Shown: positions 1 through 9,130 of the stretch, in pieces
How positions within the stretch are numbered: the stretch's first letter is position 1
Layout: every line of letters starts with the position of its first letter
NCBI GenBank assembly: GCA_964529445.1
Contig: CAZGWJ010000005.1
Location: 1 to 55,599, forward strand
DNA from: CAZGWJ01 sp964529445
GTDB taxonomy: Bacteria > Oederibacteriota > Muellerivitia > Muellerivitales > Muellerivitaceae
Direction of reading: 5' to 3'
Length of the DNA: 55,599 nucleotides
Notes under the pieces: model-generated
Databases searched by the model: none
Told to the model about the DNA's origin: nothing
The model's input: only the letters and a program-made list of their open reading frames with translations
Position numbers and translations under genes: made by a program

Positions 1-897
1 GAAAGCCAACGCTTTCAGGGCACGCAAGGCCAATCGGGCGAACGCCTCCCGATCCTTCTGGACCGACGAGAGGACCGGCAGGAGCGAGAGACCGAACAAC
101 TGCGACAGGAGCAGGGCCACTTCCAGCAGGCGATAGGCGGCATTGTAGAGTCCCACGGGTCCGTCACCCGCCAGGGACTTCAGGAGGATCGAATCCACGC
201 GGTAGTAGAGCATGACCAACGCGCCCAGGGTGGCCAGGGGCAGGGCTTGTTTCAGGACCTGGAGGGCCTCGGAGGCGTCCCATCGGGCCGGATCAACGCG
301 CCACCCGGAGGATTGACCGATCCGGACGAGCGCCACGGCCGCCAGAACGCTGGAAGCCAGCCAGGCCCAGCAGACGGCCACCACTCCACCGCCCGACTCG
401 AGGACCCAGTAGGCACCGACGAGTCGGACCGCCGTGGCGCCCGTCACGACGAGTCCCTGGAGTCCCATGCGTTCGTGGGCCTGGAGCAGGTACACATATC
501 CCCCGGCCGTGGCATCCAGGACCATCCGCCCGCCCATGACCGCCATTCCCAATTTCAAAACGTCCTCGTAACCCAGGGCGAAACCGATGCCCACGAGAAC
601 GAGGAAGAAGAAGGTGGAGAAGAGGAAGCGCAGGGCCAGGACGTTCCGGAGGAAGTATCCCGCCTTCCTCCGGTCGAGGGCCACCTCGCGGATGGTCAGG
701 ACATTGAGCCCCAGGTCGCTGAAGGACGCGAAGATGGCGGCCCAGTTCACGAGCAGGGAGTACTGGCCGTAGGCCTCGACCCCCAGTTTCCGGGTGAGGT
801 AGAGGGTGATGACCAGCGACAGGAGGCGGCTGACCGCCTCCGTCCCGTAGAGGGCCAGGGTGTTGCGGGTGACCCGTCGGGCCTTCGTCTCTTGCAC
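1..897 (-). CDS. Polysaccharide flippase (Wzx/MOP family), 3' part cut by window edge
   Basis: Membrane transporter of the oligosaccharide flippase family, expected to move a lipid-linked glycan across the inner membrane. I translated the reverse complement by hand: 299 codons stay open from a GTG at 897 to the window edge. The start is chosen because an AGGAAGG ribosome site sits about six bases upstream. The N-terminal part contains NTLALYGTEAVSRLLSL followed by alternating hydrophobic stretches and short basic loops. It also has the AYGQYSLL segment typical of flippase helix 2 and a later YYRVDSILLKSL segment, both common in this superfamily. The C-terminal helices lie outside the window. 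It is divergent from the DUF2079 gene, with 58 bases between. A second flippase lies at 13402-14649, so two export routes or two glycans are possible. The family is clear; the substrate is unknown. Confidence 0.85.
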   Translation of the reverse strand, partial: MQETKARRVTRNTLALYGTEAVSRLLSLVITLYLTRKLGVEAYGQYSLLVNWAAIFASFSDLGLNVLTIREVALDRRKAGYFLRNVLALRFLFSTFFFLVLVGIGFALGYEDVLKLGMAVMGGRMVLDATAGGYVYLLQAHERMGLQGLVVTGATAVRLVGAYWVLESGGGVVAVCWAWLASSVLAAVALVRIGQSSGWRVDPARWDASEALQVLKQALPLATLGALVMLYYRVDSILLKSLAGDGPVGLYNAAYRLLEVALLLSQLFGLSLLPVLSSVQKDREAFARLALRALKALAF

Positions 898-955
898 CGG
901 CGCCCTTCCTGGGGGAGAATGGTCCGTCTGATCAAGGAAAACGTGGGAGGAACGG

Positions 956-2509
956 ATGCCGTCCAGCCGTGCCCTGCGGGTGTTCCAGGGTTTCCTGGCG
1001 GCCTGCCTCATCGTCCTGCCCGTGGCCCGCTACCAGAACCTCTACAGCGCCGTGGCGGACCTGGGTTTCTTCACCAATCATATTAGCAATTTCAGCCTGT
1101 TCGATTCGCAGATATTTTTCGCGGCCTATGGCCATTTCCAGCCGTTCGCCGCGGTTTACGCGCTGTTCTACCGGCTCTTCCCCGACCCCGCCGCCCTGCT
1201 CGTCCTCCAGTCCTTGATGCTCCTCATCCCCCTGTTCCTCCTCCCCTCGGACGACCCGGCCACGAAGGACCTCTTCCGGACCGTCTACCTGCTCTGCTTC
1301 GCCGTCTGGAACGTGGCGCTCTTCGACTTCCATTTCGATCATCTGCTCGTCCCCTTGACCGCCCTCTTCTTCCATTCCCTCCACCGGAAACGAACCGGGC
1401 TGGCCGTGGCAGCCGCCGTCGCCGTCGCGATGGTCAAGGAACCCTTCGCCCTCGTGACCTGTTTCATGGGGTTCCATCTGGCCGGGCGCCACGGGAAACG
1501 GACCTGGGGAGCGTTCCTCGTCCTGTTCGGGGCCGCCTATTTCCTGGTCGCCACCCGGATCATCATCCCCGCGTTCACTTGGACCGCCTGGGGGGATTCC
1601 GTCACCGACCCTGCCCGCCATTTCGGGGGCGACCCCCTCGCCCGGGCCCTGCACGTCCTCACGCACCCGTGGGAACTGATCCGGGACATCCTCGCGACCC
1701 GCCGTTTCGTCTACCTGAACTCCATCTTCAGCGCCTTCGGGTACGTGGTGGTTTTGTTCGCCCTGCCCGAACTGATCCCCGCCCTTCCCGTCCTGGGCAT
1801 CGCTCTCCTCTCGGATTTCGAGAGTTTCCATTCCTACCGCTATCATTACGGTGCCGGCCTGGCGATCCCCTTTTTCGCGGCCTTCGTCATCGGCTGGCCG
1901 CGTTATCGGGCCTGGTGCTCCCGGCAACGGGGCCGATGGACCGGGTTTCTCGCCGACCGTCGCGCGGCTTTGGCCGTGGTGATCCTTCCCGTCCTCCTCT
2001 CGAACGTCTTCTTCTCCTACTCGCCGCTTTCCCGCTTCTTCTGGAAACCCGTCGTCCCGCAATACTACGGAGGGAATTACCTTCCCGATCCGCGCTCCGG
2101 CCGGATCAAGGCGACCCTGGAGCGCGTCATCCCCACGGACCCTGAAGCGTCCGTCTCGACCCAGAACACGCTCTTCTGGGGTTTCCTGGCGGAGCGCCGC
2201 TATTTCTTCCTGTACCCGGACGCGGCCCTGACCCCCTGGCCCGTTCCTCGCGTGGATTATCGCGGGTTCTTCTCGACGATCGCCCGGGCCCTCGAGGGGG
2301 ACCCCACCCTCGTGACCCATCCGAAGCGCCAGGCCCGCTTCGTGGTCATCGACCTGAAACGCCCCCTTTACCTCAAGGATTTCGGGGCCACCCGGGAGCG
2401 CTTCGAGGAGAGTTTGGAGTCCTTGGCGACCCGCTACGACCTCCTGCTCGATGAGGATGACCTCCGGATCTACCGACTGAAGCCCGGGTTCCCGGAGGTC
2501 CTGCCTTGA
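956..2509 (+). CDS. DUF2079 polytopic membrane protein
   Basis: A 517-residue integral membrane protein that I recognise as DUF2079, a family of predicted membrane proteins related to GT-C glycosyltransferases and often found in cell-surface polysaccharide loci. Visible family features are DLGFFTN near residues 35-41 and GHFQPF near 59-64, after a first membrane helix. About ten hydrophobic segments follow, then a soluble C-terminal part of roughly 130 residues. A GGAGG ribosome site precedes the ATG. The TGA overlaps the TTG start of the glycosyltransferase behind it by four bases, so the two are probably co-translated. The biochemical role is not established. A lipid-linked sugar transferase is an inference from fold and context. 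Confidence 0.85.
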   Translation: MPSSRALRVFQGFLAACLIVLPVARYQNLYSAVADLGFFTNHISNFSLFDSQIFFAAYGHFQPFAAVYALFYRLFPDPAALLVLQSLMLLIPLFLLPSDDPATKDLFRTVYLLCFAVWNVALFDFHFDHLLVPLTALFFHSLHRKRTGLAVAAAVAVAMVKEPFALVTCFMGFHLAGRHGKRTWGAFLVLFGAAYFLVATRIIIPAFTWTAWGDSVTDPARHFGGDPLARALHVLTHPWELIRDILATRRFVYLNSIFSAFGYVVVLFALPELIPALPVLGIALLSDFESFHSYRYHYGAGLAIPFFAAFVIGWPRYRAWCSRQRGRWTGFLADRRAALAVVILPVLLSNVFFSYSPLSRFFWKPVVPQYYGGNYLPDPRSGRIKATLERVIPTDPEASVSTQNTLFWGFLAERRYFFLYPDAALTPWPVPRVDYRGFFSTIARALEGDPTLVTHPKRQARFVVIDLKRPLYLKDFGATRERFEESLESLATRYDLLLDEDDLRIYRLKPGFPEVLP

Positions 2510-3687
2510 AGACCCCCCGCCGCATCCTCTACGTGACGCATCGGGCCTCCTCCTCGCCCGAGGAGGAATGGTGCGCATGGCTCTCCGCGCAGGGCGCCGA
2601 GGTTTTCCTACTGGGACACCCCTTCGCCTACAAGAAGCCGAATCAATCCCATCTCGTCCTCTACCGGGGGGGTCGGCTTGTCCGACGGATCGGGTTGGGC
2701 TTCCACCTGCCCTGGGCCCCAGCCCCCCTTTTGTATATCAGGGATGCCCTGCTCAATTTCCTGGTCCCTCTCTTCCTGGCCTTCCGTCCGGCGGATCTCT
2801 GCATCTCGGCCGACCCGCTCAACACCGGCTCCCTCCTGTCGTGGCGTCGGCTGGGTTTCCTGAAGCGGATCGTTCACTACACCATCGATTACGCACCCCG
2901 GCGCTTCAAAAACCGCCTGGTAAACTCGTTCTATCACTTTTTGGACCGCCGGGCCTGCTACGGGTCCGACGCGATCTGGGTGCTGACGGATCGCATGATG
3001 CGGTCCCGCTTCTCGAACGGCGTGAAACCCTCGCGTTGCGCGCCCTCCGTCGTCGTCCCGATGGGCGCGGACCTCTCCCGCATCGAGGTACCCGAGGTGC
3101 CGCCCGAGCCGCGCCGCCTCGTCTACATGGGAACACTCCGGGAGAACCAGGGACTCGAGCTGTGCGCGGAGGTGTTCGCCGAGCTCCGCCGCGATCTGCC
3201 GGATCTGACCTGGCATGTCGTCGGCGAAGGGTTCCTTCGCCCTCTCCTGGAGGAGCGCCTGAAGATCCTGGGCGTCGCCGAAGGCGTGGTCTGGCACGGG
3301 TTCCAGAAGGACCATCGGGACGTCGAGCGCATCCTGGCCCTGGGCGGGATCGGCATGGCCCTCTACGAACCCTCCGAAAGCACCTACACGGACGTGGCGG
3401 ACCCGGGAAAGCCCAAGGTCTATCTCGCCTGCGGCCTGCCGGTCCTCATCACGTCCGTGCCGGCCGTGGCCGAGGAAATCGCCCGCGTCGGGGCCGGTCG
3501 GGTCGTCCCTTTCGAAAAAAAGGCGGCCGTCGAGACCCTGCGGGAATGGCTGGCCGACCCGGCCGGTCAGGCCGCCCGAAGGAAGGCCGCCCTCGAACTC
3601 GCGCGGTCCTACGACTGGAAGAACCTCTTCGAAAGGGCCTGGAAGGATACGAGAGCCCTGTTCGACCGGGAAGAAAGGGTCCCATGA
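2506..3687 (+). CDS. Glycosyltransferase family 4
   Basis: Cytoplasmic GT-B fold glycosyltransferase of 393 residues, expected to transfer a sugar from a nucleotide donor to a growing glycan. The start is a TTG at 2506 inside TTGA, overlapping the previous stop, with GGAGGT six bases upstream. The C-terminal donor-binding domain begins near residue 205 (VYMGTLRENQGLELC) and contains VVGEGFLRPLLEE, the VVWHGF strand, and a donor loop ending in ACGLPVL near residue 308. The usual ExxxxxxxE signature is loose here (EPSESTYTDVADPGKPK). The N-terminal half is less conserved, as is normal for acceptor domains. It ends in an ATGA overlap with a methyltransferase gene. Specificity cannot be read from sequence. 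Confidence 0.9.
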   Translation: MKTPRRILYVTHRASSSPEEEWCAWLSAQGAEVFLLGHPFAYKKPNQSHLVLYRGGRLVRRIGLGFHLPWAPAPLLYIRDALLNFLVPLFLAFRPADLCISADPLNTGSLLSWRRLGFLKRIVHYTIDYAPRRFKNRLVNSFYHFLDRRACYGSDAIWVLTDRMMRSRFSNGVKPSRCAPSVVVPMGADLSRIEVPEVPPEPRRLVYMGTLRENQGLELCAEVFAELRRDLPDLTWHVVGEGFLRPLLEERLKILGVAEGVVWHGFQKDHRDVERILALGGIGMALYEPSESTYTDVADPGKPKVYLACGLPVLITSVPAVAEEIARVGAGRVVPFEKKAAVETLREWLADPAGQAARRKAALELARSYDWKNLFERAWKDTRALFDREERVP

Positions 3688-4334
3688 TCCGCTTTCGACG
3701 CGAACATCCCTATGCCCAGTACAAATCCGACTTTTTCAACAAGCTGGGTTTCGACTTCCTTCCCGGCCGACGGATTCTGGACGTGGGTTGCGGGGACGGC
3801 GTGGACGCCGAGATTTTCATCCAGGAATACGGTTTGAAAACAACGGCCGCGGACGTCTACCGCCACGAGCGAATCCCCCGGATCCAGGGCCTGACCTTCC
3901 GGAAGGCCAGCGCCCTGGCCCTTCCCTTCCGAAACTCCTCGTTCGACTACGTCTTCGCCCACGACATCCTCCACCATGTGGACGAGCCGGCCCAGCGCAT
4001 CGCCCGACATCTCGACGCGCTCCGGGAGTTCCGGCGGGTCTGCAAGCCGACGGGGTCGGTCCTCGTCATCGAAGGCAACCGATACAATCCGCTTTTCTAT
4101 CCCCATATGGTCCGGATGCGGGGACACGACCATTTCCGCCAGTCCTATTTCGAACGGGTGGTTCGTTTGGTCTTCCCCGCTGCCGAATTCAGGCATTTCG
4201 AGGCCCATCTCTACCCCAAGGGGTTCACGCTCGTCGGGAAGGTTTATGAGACCCTGATGGAGGCCCTGTCACCCAGGGCTTTCCTGGCCTACAATGCCGC
4301 CGTCGTCACGAACCCCGGGAAGGGCCGTCGATAG
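3684..4334 (+). CDS. Class I SAM-dependent methyltransferase
   Basis: A 216-residue Rossmann-fold methyltransferase. Motif I is ILDVGCGDG at residues 31-39. The acidic end of strand 2 is in TTAADVYRHERI, and strand 4 is FDYVFAHDILHHV, which is typical of methyltransferase_11-type enzymes. The ATG is fixed by the four-base ATGA overlap with the preceding glycosyltransferase, so the pair is translationally coupled. In this setting it may methylate a sugar or a glycan end. That is inference, because substrate specificity is not visible. Confidence 0.88.
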   Translation: MIRFRREHPYAQYKSDFFNKLGFDFLPGRRILDVGCGDGVDAEIFIQEYGLKTTAADVYRHERIPRIQGLTFRKASALALPFRNSSFDYVFAHDILHHVDEPAQRIARHLDALREFRRVCKPTGSVLVIEGNRYNPLFYPHMVRMRGHDHFRQSYFERVVRLVFPAAEFRHFEAHLYPKGFTLVGKVYETLMEALSPRAFLAYNAAVVTNPGKGRR

Positions 4335-4367
4335 AACAACATTCGCACCCCGTTCAGGAGGCCATTC

Positions 4368-5156
4368 ATGCATCGCTTCAAGGAGCCCTGGAAAAGGGCG
4401 GGGTATCTCGTCTACCGCTGGCTGGAGCCGGTCCTCGACCCGATCCGCCTGTTGAACGCCCTGCCGGGATACGGGCGCTATCTCCTGGATGGGTTCCGCT
4501 ATTCCCGGATGCCGGGCGCGGAGAGGATGCGCTGGATCGACACCTTCCCGCAGATCCACGACCGCCTGGAAGTCACCCCCTTCGACCACCAGTACTTCTA
4601 CCAGAACCTTTGGGCCTTCCGCGCCATCCGGGACGCAGCGCCGAAGGAACACGTGGACGTGGCCAGCCACATCCAGATGGTCTCCTTCCTCACCACCGTC
4701 ACGAGCGTGACCTTCGTGGACATCCGCCCGCTTGAAGTCGACCTGCCGAACTACCGGTGCGTGAAGGGCAGCGTGCTCGGCCTGCCGTTCGACACGGATT
4801 CCATCCCCTCGCTCTCCTGCCTCCACGTGGCCGAGCACATCGGATTGGGGCGTTACGGGGATCCCCTCGACCCGGAGGGGACCCGCAAGGCGGCCGCGGA
4901 ACTCGCCCGGGTCCTGGCCCCCGGGGGAACCCTTTATTTTTCCCTCCCCGTCGGGAAACCCCGACTGTGTTTCAACGCCCATCGCATCCATTCCCCCGGA
5001 CAAGTGCTGGAATATTTCCGGGGGCTTTCCTGCGTTTCCTTCTCGGGGATCGACGACGCGGGACGTTTCCGGGAGGGCGTGGACCCGGATTCCTTCCGCG
5101 AGATGGACTGGGCCTGCGGGCTCTTCATCTTCCGCAAACCGGCGCACGGATCCTGA
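4368..5156 (+). CDS. DUF268 family methyltransferase-like protein
   Basis: A 262-residue protein matching the DUF268 pattern. It has DHQYFYQNLWAFRAI near residues 73-87, HVDVASHIQMVSFL, then VDIRPLEV, and the hallmark LHVAEHIGLGRYGDPLDPEG near 152-171. This is followed by a core resembling a SAM methyltransferase (ARVLAPGGTLYFSLPVG). The classic GxGxG motif I is replaced by DVASHIQM, so binding of S-adenosylmethionine is likely but not certain. An AGGAGG ribosome site precedes the ATG. It is the last gene of the plus-strand run and converges on the next methyltransferase with only 14 bases between the stops. Members of this family recur in surface-glycan loci. The function is unknown. Confidence 0.8.
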   Translation: MHRFKEPWKRAGYLVYRWLEPVLDPIRLLNALPGYGRYLLDGFRYSRMPGAERMRWIDTFPQIHDRLEVTPFDHQYFYQNLWAFRAIRDAAPKEHVDVASHIQMVSFLTTVTSVTFVDIRPLEVDLPNYRCVKGSVLGLPFDTDSIPSLSCLHVAEHIGLGRYGDPLDPEGTRKAAAELARVLAPGGTLYFSLPVGKPRLCFNAHRIHSPGQVLEYFRGLSCVSFSGIDDAGRFREGVDPDSFREMDWACGLFIFRKPAHGS

Positions 5157-5170
5157 GGGCCGTTCTCCGG

Positions 5171-5869
5171 TCAGGGTTTCTTCCGGGCGAGGGAATGGAT
5201 ATACACGGCGTGTCTCGGATCGAGCGCCGCCAGGAAATGAGGGAACGGGTAATATCCAGCCCCTCTTGTCCGCGTCACCTCGAAACCGTAGATCTCCTGG
5301 TATTCCAGGAACGCCTGGTAACTCAACAAGGTCACATGCATCCAGCTCACGTCCCGGGCCAGACGTTCGCCCCGGTGCAGGGCCCAAGGATTCCCGAGCC
5401 CCCCCACTTTCTCCGTGATGTTGGAGGAGGAGAAAGGCTGGTACCCGAAGATCGTCGCCGCGATATTGTGCCAACTGGCCAGGTTCTCGGTCCCAAGGAC
5501 CAGCCACCCTCCCGGCTTCAGGACACGATGGCATTCGGCGAGGAAATGATCGATGTGATCGACGTGCTCGATGACCTGGTTGGCATGGACGATGTCCATG
5601 CTTCCCCGGGTGAAGGGGAACCGGTGGTTCAGGTCCCCCCGGCGCGTGATCACACCCCGCTTCGCCGCCAGACGAAGCCGTGACGTGATGTCGATCCCGT
5701 AGACCCTTGAGACGCCGGCCCGGGCGGCCAGTTTCACGGTCATTTCCCCGTCGTCGCATCCCAGGTCCAGAAGCGACCCGCCCCGCACCTCGGGCATCAA
5801 AAGCGACGAATTGGCCTTGCAGATGCTGTAGGCCTCGTCCGCCAATCGACCCAGGTATCCCATCGGCAT
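5171..5869 (-). CDS. Class I SAM-dependent methyltransferase
   Basis: A 232-residue methyltransferase at the end of the minus-strand polysaccharide operon. Motif I is LLDLGCDDGEM near residues 33-43, strand 2 is VYGIDITSRLRL, and strand 4 is MDIVHANQVIEHVDHIDHF, followed by RVLKPGGWLVLGTEN. This order is characteristic of ubiE/COQ5-like enzymes. Two in-frame ATGs lie six bases apart. The AAAGG ribosome site touches the first but has normal spacing to the second (5863), so translation may start there. A 70-base gap separates it from the membrane protein upstream. It probably methylates a sugar or lipid-linked intermediate. That is an inference from context. Confidence 0.87.
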   Translation of the reverse strand: MPMGYLGRLADEAYSICKANSSLLMPEVRGGSLLDLGCDDGEMTVKLAARAGVSRVYGIDITSRLRLAAKRGVITRRGDLNHRFPFTRGSMDIVHANQVIEHVDHIDHFLAECHRVLKPGGWLVLGTENLASWHNIAATIFGYQPFSSSNITEKVGGLGNPWALHRGERLARDVSWMHVTLLSYQAFLEYQEIYGFEVTRTRGAGYYPFPHFLAALDPRHAVYIHSLARKKP

Positions 5870-5939
5870 CCTTTCAAATCAGCCGCCCAACGGCCCTGAA
5901 GACCCGGGCCGCAACCCCGAAGTCATCCCCGGGACCTCG

Positions 5940-8096
5940 TCACGGTCTTTCCTCCAGCCGGAACCCCTTCACCGCGACACGCCGTTCGATCCGGCCCCTC
6001 GGAAGTCCGTGCCAGTCGGATACGTCCCGGGCCTCCATGGAGCGAATATCGAACGATAACGGGGTTTCGCCCGGCGGGATCAGTCCGGTCCATGATGCAC
6101 GTTGAAAATCCAGGCCCGTCAGCTCCATTTCCCGAGTTCCCGAAAGGCCCGGACCCCACTCGAACTTGAGTCCGTTCGGATGGCCCAAGGAGGAGAATTC
6201 CAGCGAGAAGGTGATCCGCCTCGGATCCGGACCGGGGTTCCGGAGAACAAACGTGCCGTCACCCGCAAGGAAGCCCGCCCATTCGCCCGTCCCCGGAACG
6301 CGGGCGACATGCAGGATCTCCGATCCGGAGCAGCAGGGTGACTGCCAAACCTCGGGTGCGGAGAACACGTCGTTCCCCACATCCTCCTGATCGATCCCGA
6401 CCGTCACGCCATCCGCGCCCCGATAGTGATACAGGACCATCCGATCATCCTCCGCAAGACGCACCAGGCCCGTCACGCCGGCCAGGATCCGCTCCAGTTC
6501 TTCCCAAGCCGCACCATACTTCGATTTGTCGACGGCAAGGTATTCGGCCCCCATCCGCCGAAGGAACCGGAGGGAAGGCTCCGGGATCATGGACAGCCAA
6601 CGATAGAAATTCAACGACTTCCACAGGGGGGACCTCTTCTCGCCCATGTGACGATAAACAGCCGGGGTGTTCACGAGGGGAATGCCGTGTTTCGTGAGGT
6701 CCCAAAACATCCGGTAGCGGTTCCGATCCTCGAGGTCCACGAGCGGGATCTCCAAAACCGCCTTGGGGTCCGGGCGCTCCTTCAAGACGCGATAGACCGG
6801 CGGCAGTCCCGGCAGAGGCTCCCAACGAACCCGACTCAAGACCGCATAGTCGATGCCCCATCCCCACAAAAGCAGGAAAACCATCACAACCCGCCGGGTA
6901 CGCCAGGCCCATTGCAGGGCCAACCCGACGACGAGCAGGAAACATAACCAGACCACGAGATAGAAACGGGACGGATCATGGAAGAAGGGGACCAGATGGG
7001 AATACAGGAAGAAAGGCGAGAACAGTTTCGTCTTGAAGGGACCCAGGACCAGCCAGGAAACGGGTTGTAACGTCAGGGACCAGAAGAAGAGGGCGATCCA
7101 TCCGGCCGTCCGAACGACCGACGGCCGTTCCCTTCTCCGAGATGCCAGAAAGAGGATGACCAGCAATAACCAGGCGGCTCCCAGGTATTGCCCGGTTTCG
7201 GAGAAATGGATGCCGGGATACCGTTCACCGACCCATCGGCCGAAGATCGGGTGTTCCGGCGAAGGCAGGAAATAGTATCGGAAACGGAAAGTGCACGTGT
7301 AAGTGTACATATCCCAGTCGTAACGGACCTTCATGAAAAGGGGCAGAATGATGTTCCAGAAGTACACCATCCATGCCGCCATTCCGAGGATGACTAGGCC
7401 GATTCCCGTGCGATGGGCCGAAACAAAAGCACGAATCCGCGACCCCAGATTCGCCCTTTCCCGGAAAAGGAGCGGGACCCCGATGCTGATGAGAAAAGTG
7501 GCCAGAATGACGAAGTAATAGGGGGAGGAACACAGGCAGACAAAGGAAGCGAGCAACCCCCCGACCAGGGAATGCCGTTCGCCGGAACGCCGCCACTTCA
7601 GAAAACCGTAAGCCGCGAGGATCGGCCATTGCATCTGGGAAAGGTCCAATCCGGAGCGGATCTGGGTGAAATGATAGGGGCCGACGGCCGCCATGCAGGC
7701 CGCCATCCACCGGGACGGTCTGTGATCGATCCAGAGGGAAAAAAGCCGTTCGGCCGCGACGAAGGTCAGGAACACCGAAAGGATGGTCAGGAAACGCCAG
7801 GTATAATCCGGACCCTGCCACATCGTCAGCGGAGCGGTCAGGATGTAATCCACCGGATGGTAATAGGTCATATTGAAACCGAAGGGATGCTCCACAAGCG
7901 GGGTCCGGTGCACGGGTAACCCCTTCAGGAAAGCATAAGCAGGCCACCAGAGATAGAACAACGTGCCATAGACGTCCCCGAAATTCCCCACCGTTTGAGG
8001 TATGACCCGCCCGGGCAGGACCGCGGCCAGGACGAGCGATAGCCCGGTACAGGCCGCGAGGACGGCCCCCCAGCGCCCGAGGATGGCTCGTTTCAT
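5940..8096 (-). CDS. Large polytopic membrane protein, GT-C glycosyltransferase-like
   Basis: A 718-residue membrane protein. The start is the ATG at 8096 because it forms an ATGA overlap with the stop of the upstream GT2 gene. An N-terminal helix is followed by GNFGDVYGTLFYLWW near residues 31-45. An acidic residue in this first loop is typical of GT-C enzymes. Many hydrophobic segments fill residues 60-450. A soluble C-terminal region of about 250 residues looks beta-rich. The length and the domain split (membrane part, then periplasmic part) resemble GT-C transferases or YfhO-like proteins that use polyprenyl-phosphate sugars. The two DPM1-like enzymes in this operon could supply such donors. 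I cannot name a family with certainty. Confidence 0.75.
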   Translation of the reverse strand: MKRAILGRWGAVLAACTGLSLVLAAVLPGRVIPQTVGNFGDVYGTLFYLWWPAYAFLKGLPVHRTPLVEHPFGFNMTYYHPVDYILTAPLTMWQGPDYTWRFLTILSVFLTFVAAERLFSLWIDHRPSRWMAACMAAVGPYHFTQIRSGLDLSQMQWPILAAYGFLKWRRSGERHSLVGGLLASFVCLCSSPYYFVILATFLISIGVPLLFRERANLGSRIRAFVSAHRTGIGLVILGMAAWMVYFWNIILPLFMKVRYDWDMYTYTCTFRFRYYFLPSPEHPIFGRWVGERYPGIHFSETGQYLGAAWLLLVILFLASRRRERPSVVRTAGWIALFFWSLTLQPVSWLVLGPFKTKLFSPFFLYSHLVPFFHDPSRFYLVVWLCFLLVVGLALQWAWRTRRVVMVFLLLWGWGIDYAVLSRVRWEPLPGLPPVYRVLKERPDPKAVLEIPLVDLEDRNRYRMFWDLTKHGIPLVNTPAVYRHMGEKRSPLWKSLNFYRWLSMIPEPSLRFLRRMGAEYLAVDKSKYGAAWEELERILAGVTGLVRLAEDDRMVLYHYRGADGVTVGIDQEDVGNDVFSAPEVWQSPCCSGSEILHVARVPGTGEWAGFLAGDGTFVLRNPGPDPRRITFSLEFSSLGHPNGLKFEWGPGLSGTREMELTGLDFQRASWTGLIPPGETPLSFDIRSMEARDVSDWHGLPRGRIERRVAVKGFRLEERP

Positions 8097-9106
8097 CCCT
8101 TCTGCCATCCTTCCCGGGAAGCGATGCCGGTCGAAACAAGGCCCGCCAGGCGTTGAACGCCGTAGAGGAGGAGCGTCACCGCGGACAGGACGGGGTGCAG
8201 GAAGATCGCAGGGTCCCGCCGTCTGAGGAAACCCCGCACGGACGTGATGAGGTGGGGGAACACGAGCATCGTCGCTGCCACGAAAGCCGCCCAACGGTAC
8301 CAGGGCACCCGACCCCAGGGGTAATGTCGTTCCCCGCGGTCGCGATAATGGAGGTAATCTTTCACGCGCCGGGTTTGCTTGCGGACGAAATCCCCCACGC
8401 CTCGGCCATAGAGGTGAAGCACGTCGGCATCCACCATGGCGTAGGCGTTCCGCCCCCGGGAGATGAGAAGGGAAACCGCATCGATATCGAAGAGGTAATC
8501 CCCCTTGACGGCGTTCTTCAGGTCCCGGGTTCGGATGAAAAACGCGTTGGCACCCACGGTGGGATTGGTGTCGGGGGTGAACCAGGCCTTATGCCAGGTC
8601 CCCCGCTCCTCCCATTTCACGTCCAGGCCCGTCCAGAATCCCGTTACCACGTTTTCCCGGTCGTAGACGCCCAGCGTATAGCAAAGGGGATCGTTCACGC
8701 CCATGAGCGCGCAATACCGGTTCAAGACATGGTCGGCAGGGTCCCAGGCGAAACGCCGGGGTTCGCTCCCCACAACCTCCGGGTCGCGGAAAGGATCCAG
8801 GACCTTCCGCAGGAAATCGCGACCGACGAGGATGTTGTCCGAATCCACGAGGCCCAACAGGGGGTATCGCGCGTGTCGTAGTCCCACCCGTTTTCCCGCC
8901 TCCCCCGTCCGAAGGGGGTTCGGGAAGACACGGATCCCCGGATAATCCCGGAGGATCCCAAGCGTTCCGTCCGTGGAACCCGCGTCCACGACGATGATCT
9001 CGACATGGGATCGCGGAAAGGCTTGTGAACTTATGGAATCCAAGCAACGCCGCAGGGTTCGGGCCGAGTTCAGGGTAGGGATGACGATGCTGACCTTGGG
9101 GACCAT
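8093..9106 (-). CDS. Glycosyltransferase family 2 with C-terminal membrane segments
   Basis: A GT-A fold transferase of 337 residues. The N-terminus VSIVIPTLNSARTLRRCL is the standard GT2 opening. The nucleotide-binding aspartate lies in VVDAGSTDGT near residues 40-47, and the metal-binding DxD equivalent is LVDSDN near 87-91. The C-terminal quarter has two or three hydrophobic segments, so the enzyme is probably held on the inner face of the membrane. GGAGG lies about 12 bases before the ATG. It follows the GDP-mannose dehydratase gene by 24 bases and is coupled to the next gene by an ATGA overlap. The sugar is unknown. Confidence 0.9.
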   Translation of the reverse strand: MVPKVSIVIPTLNSARTLRRCLDSISSQAFPRSHVEIIVVDAGSTDGTLGILRDYPGIRVFPNPLRTGEAGKRVGLRHARYPLLGLVDSDNILVGRDFLRKVLDPFRDPEVVGSEPRRFAWDPADHVLNRYCALMGVNDPLCYTLGVYDRENVVTGFWTGLDVKWEERGTWHKAWFTPDTNPTVGANAFFIRTRDLKNAVKGDYLFDIDAVSLLISRGRNAYAMVDADVLHLYGRGVGDFVRKQTRRVKDYLHYRDRGERHYPWGRVPWYRWAAFVAATMLVFPHLITSVRGFLRRRDPAIFLHPVLSAVTLLLYGVQRLAGLVSTGIASREGWQKG

Positions 9107-9130
9107 GGATCGGGGGAACCTCCGGAAGCT

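Noticed and set aside
932..2578. A 548-codon open frame antisense to the DUF2079 gene
   Set aside because: Its product is rich in Gly, Glu, Arg and Pro with no recognisable domain, as expected from the complement of GC-rich coding DNA. The plus-strand frame has a ribosome site and a clear family.
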